Below are positions 51,826 through 64,000 of a stretch of DNA of 64,000 bases, piece by piece. Below the pieces are notes generated by a model. The model saw only the letters and a program-made list of their open reading frames with translations. It searched no databases and was not told the origin of the DNA. Source of the stretch: Glycine soja (Eukaryota; Streptophyta; Magnoliopsida; Fabales; Fabaceae); assembly GCF_004193775.1 (NCBI RefSeq), contig NC_041003.1, positions 43,715,611-43,779,610 on the forward strand, written 5' to 3'. How positions within the stretch are numbered: position 1 is the stretch's first letter; every line of letters starts with the position of its first letter. A program made the translations under genes and the position numbers.

Positions 51826-53578
51826 TGCATTTCTTCCCCATCAATGTTATGTACATTATATTTGTGTGGATAAGAATGATATATATAAGGTTTGGACGTA
51901 AAACAGCCTGCAAGGCTGGACAGTGGGGCTATATATAAACATTGTTAAAAGGTTATGCATGTTCCATATTCATCTATGTAGGAACCCAATATGATATTCT
52001 TAGTCTTTGATGTGTTGACCCACAATATTCAAATTCAATGTGTACATTCTAGCCAACTATATACAGCTCCAACCGCGCAATAAATGTTAACAGAATCATA
52101 GTTGTCATTGAAACTTCACAAGAATTCCCAAATGCTGCATGAGGTGTAGACTTCTTCCCTCATATTCAGGGCATCTACATATCAACTTTACATTATTTCT
52201 CATTTCTCTAAGTTGATACTATATTTTAATTGATTCAACTTTTATAATGTGCTTGCTCTTCACTTTTCTTTTTTCAAGTCAGAAAGAAAGAAGAAATAAA
52301 GGAATGATGAGATAAGCCACCTACTCCAAGAGGAAAAAAAACACACATTTGTTCCTCTAAAAATTGTTAGTGATGGTAAAGAGAATGGAATGACATATAT
52401 ATGAAGTTTCAAACAAATATTTTAAGGACTTGGAACAATGTTTCTGATTACTTTCACGTTCTTCACCTAAAGCATAAACAGTACCAATCTACATCAATTC
52501 ACACTTTCGGTTGTGGAAAGGGTAGAAGGGGTGATGAATTTAAGTCCATGGAATTAGGAGTAGAAAAAAAGAAAAGGAGCTAAGGAGGGGCTTTGAGACA
52601 ACATAATTAATTGGAAAAAAATGTAGATATCATAAGGATCTTATTTGGTATGCTGTAATAATCACCACCTTTCCTTATGAATATTTTCACGTACCCTTCT
52701 AGGAACCTCACTATATGGGATACATTTTCCTACCTCCTTTGTCCTTTCTTTTCATTGCTTCATAAGCAAAGAATAGCCAAAAATGCCATTCAACTAGAAG
52801 AAGGGCACTTCTCAAATGATGAAAAGAAAGGTAACCATCACAATAGAGCTAGGCTGACCCAATGACACTCCCATTCCACATGTTACACTTGTACATGACA
52901 GATTTGTAAAGATTAAAGAGAGTTCCATATAGGTAGGTAGGTATGTTTAGACTTTGTAACCAGTTTGGTATACTAACTAGTTTTTTTTTTTGCCACGTGT
53001 ATAGTAAATAGAAAATCTGAATTGAATTAAGAGTGGACATGATTCAAAATAGAAATTAATGAGACAAGACAAGCATATACTCACTAATGCCAAATAACCT
53101 CACTTAGCAAAATTTTGAAGTATAGGTGTACAACACTAAACCCTCAAAGATATGACACCATAACAAATTAGAAAGCAAGAAATCTCACCCCGCAAAAGAT
53201 TAGTCTAAAATCAAAAGCATTGAAGTAGAGTAAATTTGACCAAAGAATTTAAGGTTGTACCTAACATGGCACTCTAAGTGCAGCTATCACATACTAGCAC
53301 TGCCATCAAGCCCAAGTAATCTCCTATCCCCCATAAAATTTGTCACAAAAGAAATCATAATGAGTCTTTAGAGCAAAGTGCATTAAAGTGGTGTGAAATG
53401 TCCAAAGCATCCTTATCAAGACTATTGTTCTCATCATGTCCATAATGCCATTGCAAGCATCTTCAGGGGCATTCTAGCATATTTAACTCTTACATACCAA
53501 CCTTACTTCAAAAGCAAGACCAAATTTAGAAGAAAAACAAGCTATCAAATTGGTAACCATCTAATAGCTATCTTTCTG
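50117..53578. other. Intergenic, no supported gene
   Basis: It holds the 3' region of the K+ transporter, an (AT)n microsatellite at 51754-51821 and AT-rich filler. Open frame continues upstream of the CHUP1-like start back to a Met at 53393, but that extension has no family resemblance. Confidence 0.45.
51754..51821. repeat. (AT)n microsatellite, ~34 units
   Basis: An uninterrupted AT dinucleotide run. It generates the spurious Ile-Tyr frames on both strands. Confidence 0.97.
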
Positions 53579-55689
53579 ATGAGGGAAGGGGAGACAATGC
53601 TACAGGAAGAGAATGAGTCTGAGATCATCACATCTCTTAAGAAAAAACTTGAAGTCCACATGGCAAGGAATGAGTTACTACTGAAGGAAAATCAGGAACT
53701 CAGAGAAGAAGTAGTTCGGTTAAAGTCACAGATAATTTCACTTAAAGCACACAACATGGAGAGGAAATCCGTTCTATGGAAGAAGATACAGAAATCCATA
53801 GATGACAACAACAATTCAGAAGCACATCAACAACATAAAGCACCACCAGTTCAGGTAATCACAGGTGAAAAGAGTTCACAGTATGAGAATGTGCATACAA
53901 ATCCAAATTTCAAAGACACAACACCTAAAAAAGACAAACCAGCAGCAATAGTAACACCAGCTCCGCCACCAAGGCCTTCTCCCACCCTCCTTCTTCCTTT
54001 ACATAAAAAAGAGAAAGGACTTAAAGTGCAGCAAGCAATAGCACCACCACCACCTCCAACACCACCAAAATTATCATCGGTTGGGTTAAAAACTCTGCGC
54101 CGTGTGCCTGAAGTAATCGAATTGTATCGTTCCCTAACACAAAAGGATGCTAACATGGAAAACAGAATACATTCCAATGGAATTCCCACAGTAGCATTCA
54201 CCAGAAACATGATTGAGGAAATTGAAAACCGCTCAACTTATCTCTCAGCTGTAAGTTTAGTTCCAAGCTCCTCAATGCTCATCATATTTATGTGTCAAAT
54301 TTTTCTATGTTGATTAATCTTAATCTATGCTCATTGATACTATGCACATTTCTGGACAGATAAAATCAGAAGTTCAAAGACAAGGGGAATTCATCAGTTT
54401 CTTAATTAAGGAGGTTGAGTCTACCTCTTTTGCAGATGTTTCTGAGGTGGAAGCATTTGTCAAATGGCTAGATGGGGAACTATCTTCATTGGTGGATGAA
54501 AGGTCAGTGCTAAAACATTTTCCTCAATGGCCAGAACAAAAAGTAGATGCACTCAGAGAAGCAGCTTGTAACTACAGAGATCTGAAGAACCTTGAATCTG
54601 AAGTTTCATCCTATGAGGACAATCCCAAAGAGTCATTGGCTCAGACTTTGAGAAAGATACAAGCACTGCAAGACAGGCGAGCATGTACTAAATTTACTAA
54701 TCCGCTAACTAAAACTTTTGAGCAATACTTAAAAATCAATTGAAAGTGCCACTTTCAAATGTGCAGGTTGGAGAGAAGTGTAAGTGCTAAAGAGAGGATG
54801 AGGGAGAGTACTAGCAAGAGATACAAGAATTTCCATATCCCTTGGGAATGGATGCTGGACATAGGCATTATTGGTCAGGTAGGGAGCACATAGCTTACTT
54901 ATTCATGCCTTAAGAGAAATATAAACACCACCTTTCTATTAAATAAGGTTTATTGGTTAGTATGCTTACTAATGATGGTGTGTGTTTTGTTCAAAATATA
55001 TAAAGGTTTATTGGTTAGTAATCTTAAACTCAAGCTTATGTGAAATCAAGAAAAAATACATTATTGGTTAGCATGCTTAAACTCCAGTTTATGTGAAATC
55101 AAACATGACGTTGTTGAATGGTCCTGTAATTGTCAGTTTCACATAGATCAAACAACCATAAAACTAATTGAGGGTATATTGTTCTATAATTCTAGCCTCA
55201 GACAAAATTAGTATCATTTCAATGACTCCAGACAAAAAGTTTCTAATGTTGATTAATCTTCATCTTTTCTAGCCTTTCATTGTAGAAGGGGTATCTAGTT
55301 ATTACAATCAAAATCAATTGAATGGCTTTATCTTGTTATTGACTGCAGATGAAGCTAAGTTCATTGAGGCTGGCAAAGGAATTCATGAAACGGATGACAA
55401 AGGAATTAGTGTCAAATGAACTTTTGCAGGAAGATAACCTTTTTGTACAAGGAGTTAAGTTTGCATTCAGAGTGCACCAGGTAGAGTACATTCCTCAAAC
55501 AGCCCTAAGTTAACATTTCCTCTTATCCAACTCATCAACCATGAAGCCTTTCAGTTTGCAGGTGGCTTTGATCTTGAGACCATACAAGCATTTCAAGAAT
55601 TGAAGAAGATTGGTTGTGCTATACCAAGCTATAGTAATCTGATAAAATGCCCCAAACTTGTTAAAACTTGCCAGAAACCTGTATGTTAA
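53579..55689 (+). CDS. Short CHUP1-like protein (coiled coil + Pro-rich + CHUP1 domain)
   Basis: Member of the plant CHUP1/IPGA1 family, whose members link organelles or microtubules to the cytoskeleton. Exons 53579-54250, 54360-54676, 54767-54878, 55349-55480 and 55555-55689 give about 455 residues, so it belongs with the short members, not the ~1000-residue CHUP1. Order: coiled coil at about 12-75 (LKKKLEVHMARNELLLKEN...), Pro-rich segments (APPPRPSP, APPPPPTPPKL) at about 120-165, then the conserved C-terminal domain (VIELYRSLTQKD, FVKWLDGELSSLVDERSVLK, FPQWPEQKVDALREAA, MRESTSKRYKNF, VKFAFRVHQ, FAGGFDLETIQAFQELK). The outer-envelope anchor of CHUP1 is absent. Intron 2 uses a GC donor at 54677-54678; reading through it stops after ~22 codons. 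The start is chosen because the family-like coiled coil begins there; an in-frame Met at 53393 is possible but unlikely. Confidence 0.9.
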
Positions 55690-56269
55690 CTTAAATTGTC
55701 TTCTCTTAATTATTTGATGTATACACATTAGCCGCGGAATTGAGAAAATGTATATGCTATGTAATTTCTTAAAGCATTGCCTACTTTTGGATATTAGGTA
55801 TATGCTTTCTTAATTATGCAAGAGATAAATCCTCATTAGTCATTGTGCAAGTGATAAATTATACGTATATTACTAAATTAAAACTTTTGGATAGAAGTAT
55901 ATTATTTTTAGTTTCCTAAATTAAAACTTGCATTTTGTGGTTTCTTAAATTTGTAAAATATTTTTTAGTCCTTTTAACATTTCATTTTTTCGTAAAATAA
56001 ATTAAAAAGGATTTTATTTAAAAATAAATAAAATTTTAGAAAAATAATGAGATTTTTATAATTAAATAAATAAGGAGGAAAATAATTTTATTAATTAAAA
56101 TAATTTTTTAGGTAAACAAAATAAATATGTGTTTTTAGAAAATAAAATAAAAAGATATTTTATTTATTCATTTGATAAAAAGTAAGATAGAGTTCATTTT
56201 TATAAAATAAAAAAACTAAATAATAGGCTAAAAGTATCCTAATTATAAATAAATATATATTAGGTCAGT
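55690..56269. other. Intergenic, no supported gene
   Basis: AT-rich sequence 3' of the CHUP1-like gene. No feature is recognised. Confidence 0.4.
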
Positions 56270-58330
56270 TTTTTTATGTCTCTACGCTCTTTCTTACTCT
56301 TAAATTTGATTTCCCTTTTTCCTCTTTCAAAATTATCTCTTTTTCCCGCATATACTCAAATTTGTCTCAGTAAAATTATAATTTCAGATTCGTTAACAGT
56401 TGGATCGTCGTGAAATTTGGACACCAACTTTGCAACTCATTTTCACACATTTCCACTGTTGGGATTATTTGTGAAATGATGTTTGTAGAGAGAGAAATGT
56501 TCCTCGCACGGAGATAGTAAAATTAAGGCTCCAATTCCTTGTTCTTCTTGTCTCTAATGCTTGAAAACCCTAACAAAATAACCTAAAAAAAAGCTTGAGG
56601 AATCTTAGGGAACCGTTAGAGACACTGCTATTGCTGCCGGACTACACATGTAAGTCCGCTTAGAGGTAAGAGATGAATTTATCACAATTGAGATTAGAAT
56701 GAACATATGTAGAGATCCTTAGAGGATCAAAATGGGATTTATTTTGGGGTGCTTATTCTATTATAATTCTTTTTGTATGACTATAATTACGAGATTGTTG
56801 TGTTTGACGAACTAATTGATTTCTTGATGTGAATTGGTTGATAAAATTGAGTGTTCTTGGTATTTTTGTGTTTTTTACCTATGATTTTGATTACTTTGAT
56901 TTTGATATGATTATGTGAAATTGTTTGAGGGATTTTACTTTCCATGTTGTGAGAAACATTTTTATATAATTTGTTTGTGTTTTGGATAAAATTTATTACA
57001 TTAGCGTGATAAATTGTTATGTTGGGATCATGAAATTGTAATTGAAATGGTGTGTAAGTGATAAATTGAATATGTAATGAATTTTGAAATAACATGTTTC
57101 TTTGAAATTATAACATTGTTAATGAGATTGAATATAATTGCAAAGTTGAACATGCGTTAATTTGTGAGATGCATGTAAACATGTGATGATGAATTGTGAC
57201 ATTGTGAGATGTTAAATTGTAAACATGGGATATAGTAGTGAATAAATATGTGGTTAATACTTGATATGACAATACTTGTGTTGTGAGTTGTGAATTATAC
57301 AATAACCTAACTGACGTTTATCTTGAGAAAAATGTTTATGCGTGAAGTGTTAAAAGGAAAATGTAGGGTTCCAAGTTAGGAACCTAAAGTGTTAAATTGT
57401 AGCGCAATGTGTTAAATGTGTTTGAAAATAAGTGTGAGATCGTTGATATTGTATAATTCATGAGCAATGTCTGTGTGCAAAAGTTGTTTTAGGGATTGGA
57501 TCTGAATCAGGAAGGTGAGGCCCTAATGGATTCTTTGGAGTCTAGGCCTTAAGAGTAAATACACTCGGTTTGAGCGCTCCTTTAAGCATATGTTGATCCC
57601 ATATGATTGCAGTATTCTCGCAAAACAGAGTGACCCTGACTAGTCACCTTATAATTTTACTTAGTGAGAGTAACCTGACATACACATTGTGTGACGTGTC
57701 TTGCTATGTACTTTTAAGTGCTCTAATATTATTTTTCACTAACATGGTAGCACATTGCATATAAATTTGAGTCTTGGTATAATCGTTGCATAACGCTTGA
57801 GAATTGTTTATTATGAAATTGGTGAGTGTTGTTATATCTTAACTCGAGTGTGTGATTCATATGTAATGTGATTGATGATTAAAAAATGAATTTTAAATTA
57901 TAAAGTTGTGAAGTGGCATAGATTGTATTAAGTTGAACTATGCTATAAATATTTTTATAGTGTATTTTGCTCATGTCTTTGTTTATCTGTATTTTATTTA
58001 GAAATGTGATAACTCACTCCCTATGTGTTGTTTATGTTTGATTCCTGTGATGATTTCGAACCTTGTATTTGTAGGAGGAGATGATTAGATGTATGACTTT
58101 AAAGACCGTCATGCTACAGGACGCTGTGACACAATAATATGATAGGACGTGACATTGGAGCATAAATTTCTATTTTAATTGTACAATGTTCCAAGCATGT
58201 ATTTTATTTTATTTTATTCCATTGCTTAACTTGAGTTCTTTTGTAAATATAGACAATCTTATTTTGAACGAAAGATGTCTAATAAATTTTATTTAATAAC
58301 AATGAAATGAATGAAATCACGTGAATTTGT
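56270..58330. repeat. LTR-like dispersed repeat (possible solo LTR)
   Basis: A roughly 2-kb non-coding block with wording familiar from legume retroelement LTRs: GTTGGATCGTCGTGAAATTT, then GACACCAACTTTGCAACTCA at its left, GATAACTCACTCCCTATGTG and GTAGGAGGAGATGATTAG toward its right. The middle is rich in TTGTGA/ATTGTGA words. No gag or pol frame is present on either strand. Ends and target duplication could not be fixed by eye, so neither the limits nor the class are secure. Confidence 0.4.
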
Positions 58331-60415
58331 TTAAACAATTTAAAGAAAATTTATTTAATTAAATTTCGTATTTTATATATTTTTCTTAATTAATGTATGT
58401 CAGTAGAAGATGTTACATTTCTTTTTCAAAAAAAACTCAATAGTTAAATATATAATAGCAAACACTTTTAGATTTATGTATTTAATTGTGGAATTAAACA
58501 CATAATTTTTTTTTATAAAAAAAACACAACCCATAAAGAAATAAAGAATGTTAAGAAAATGGGTATTGAGTACTCGATTTGGTGGGTGTTTGAGTTTTCC
58601 ATTATATCATTATCATGCCAAACATTTTATTTTATACCCACACGTGCATTTGAGGAACTCAGTATATATATTGCGGACGTGAGCTTATTCTTCCCGTTAT
58701 TGAGATTTATTAAAAGGATTAAATATTCCCAAAGAATGATGTATAACAAATAATCTTTATATAAAAAAATATGTTTTGAAGAGTACTTTTTTAATAGAGA
58801 AGAATCATGTGATAATAAATTTTAAAAAAACAAATAACATCTACAAATTTTAAAAATATTTTTTTTGCACGTTAAATTAAGTTTTTATAATAAAATCGAG
58901 CTAGATTAACTCTTGAATATGTATACTAGATAAAAAATTTAATTTGCAGCAAATTGTGTAGTGTGGAGGTGCTGATTTGGTGAGAAGAAGAACGCAGGTG
59001 AGCTTCATATTTCAGCTACTCTCAAACAATGAGAATGAGATACATCACTTTGGACCTTTTTAATTATCTTTTACACTTGAATGTGTTATTTCTCCCTTGT
59101 CTTGAAATTAAATTACAAAATTAAATATTAACAAAATTAAATATTAATACAACTGGAAAAAAGACAATAAATAAAGCCAATTTCGTTCCCTTCCTATTCC
59201 TTCACTTTTTGGAGAATCTCAAACTGATAGAAGAAATTAATTTTGCCATCTTTTTTCTGGATCATTCCTTCAAAACTCTACAATATCATACGTACCGATA
59301 AAAAAAATTATGATAAAGATCAAATTTCTCATACATCTTAATTATATTTAATAATTTAAAATTAGTTATATTAAAATTAATTGTTCATTTAATTTCAAAG
59401 TAAACAGGTGTTAAATCATTGAAATCTATTCTTTTAACCAGATTCTTTTAGAATCATGTTATCTACGAAAATGAGTATTTTTTTTAAATTATCATAATAG
59501 GTATTTAAAAAAAACTATGAAAATAAATAAATCACATTTTGCTACACGATTTTACAATAAAGAAATCGTATATTAAAGCAAAATTTCACTTTTTATTTGA
59601 TTAAAATATTTTTATGTAAGAATTGAAATTATATTTTAACATACGATTCTAGTTATTTTTTTAAAATTTTTTATTATTAAAAGTTGAAATTTTATATAAT
59701 TTCAGTTTTTTTAAAATTTTAAAAACCATGTTTAAATCATATGTTACACGATTTCAACTTTTAATAACAAAAAAAATTAAAAAATTGAAATCATATGTCA
59801 AAATAAGATTTCAATGTGAAAATTTTTTACAATATAAAATTGTGCTTAAGTATGATTTTTTCAAAGTATGATTTATTTATTTTTATAACTTTTTAAAAAT
59901 TCATCAATTATAATATTTTTTTAAAAAAATTACACCATAGTGGTGCAAGAGCCCAGATTACATACTATAGAGTATTTACCGATGACGGATATCTCTGAAA
60001 AAATCTGTTTATTATCTTTAATGAAATCTCTTTGATTTTTTGTTTATTATCTTTAATGAAATATCTTTGATTTTAATTTTTCATTCGACAGTGCTCGAAC
60101 TCACACTTACGATATTACATTTAATTATTATTAGGTTAACCTGAAATCTAATAATAATTAAATATAATATTTATGGAAATCATTTTTAGAAAAAAACTAA
60201 TCCAATCAATCACACACTAAAATTTAAAAGTCTTTTGTCTTTTTAAATTGTCCCTTTCCGTGTCACACTGCTAACAGTTATACACATGGATAAGGATTTT
60301 TCGTACACATATGATATTAACACACACATCGTTAAAAAACCTTTCGTTCCGTTTCAGTTCAGCTGTTACTGCTGCTGCTACTGCTAATACACTGTAACGA
60401 AACTCTGAAGAATCA
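58331..60415. other. Intergenic and promoter region of the F2KP gene
   Basis: AT-rich, with a foldback block at about 59473-59925 listed separately. 60240-60415 is less AT-rich and should hold the promoter and 5' leader of the downstream gene, with a short GCT/ACTGCT run just before the start codon. No unambiguous TATA box is seen. Confidence 0.4.
59473..59925. mobile_element. AT-rich foldback element
   Basis: The left part (GAAAATAAATAAATCACATTTTG...) is inverted on the right (AGTATGATTTATTTATTTTTATAA...). Internal ACGATTT / AAATCGT and TTGAAAT / ATTTCAA words are also mirrored around a centre near 59700. The size is about 450 bp and it is non-coding. It is probably a MITE; the terminal class is unclear. 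Confidence 0.5.

Positions 60416-64000
<3,585 letters not shown>

Noticed and set aside
51707..51938. Ile-Tyr repeat frames on both strands
   Set aside because: Translation of an (AT)n microsatellite.

Overview
This window is nuclear DNA from a flowering plant. It is AT-rich, its genes carry many short introns, and it is crowded with AT microsatellites, MITEs and DNA-transposon remnants. Several repeats (subterminal repeats of the CTACATCGGTT type, Stowaway-like MITEs, an AT-rich LTR-like block) look like those of phaseoloid legumes, so a soybean-like genome is my best guess. The species itself is an inference.

Five protein-coding genes can be supported. (1) An intronless MAPKKK17/18-type kinase at 7662-9062 (+). 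(2) A complete clathrin heavy chain gene at 15924-29228 (-), which I resolved into 30 in-phase coding exons for 1706 residues. (3) A KUP1-type potassium transporter at 44836-50116 (+), 9 exons and 759 residues. (4) A short CHUP1-like protein at 53579-55689 (+), 5 exons and about 455 residues. (5) The 5' part of a bifunctional 6-phosphofructo-2-kinase/fructose-2,6-bisphosphatase at 60416 to beyond the window end (+), with 8 exons in view. These genes do not form an operon or an obvious pathway: they cover ABA/stress signalling, endocytosis, K+ transport, actin or microtubule-linked organelle positioning, and control of sucrose/starch partitioning.

Layout: 1-7.6 kb is intergenic, with a ~165-bp tandem array at 300-980 and a duplicated repeat at 6.1-6.5 kb. 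The kinase follows. 9-15.5 kb is gene-free and holds a compound microsatellite abutting a foldback MITE. Clathrin heavy chain fills 15.9-29.2 kb, with repeats in its introns. 29.4-44.7 kb is a transposon-rich desert: a foldback block, a Stowaway-like MITE, a 1.3-kb non-autonomous hAT element with an exact 8-bp target duplication, and a CACTA-like element at about 35.4-39.0 kb. That CACTA-like element carries broken fragments of a PP2C gene, a DnaJ gene and a third, DUSP/UBP-like reading frame, all on the minus strand. KUP1 and the CHUP1-like gene follow, then an LTR-like repeat, a foldback block and the F2KP gene.

No new molecular system is evident. The points most worth checking are the gene-capturing CACTA-like element, the hAT insertion, two GC-AG introns in neighbouring genes, and an F2KP gene whose P-loop glycine is serine and whose starch-binding domain lacks its conserved Gly-x-Trp segment.
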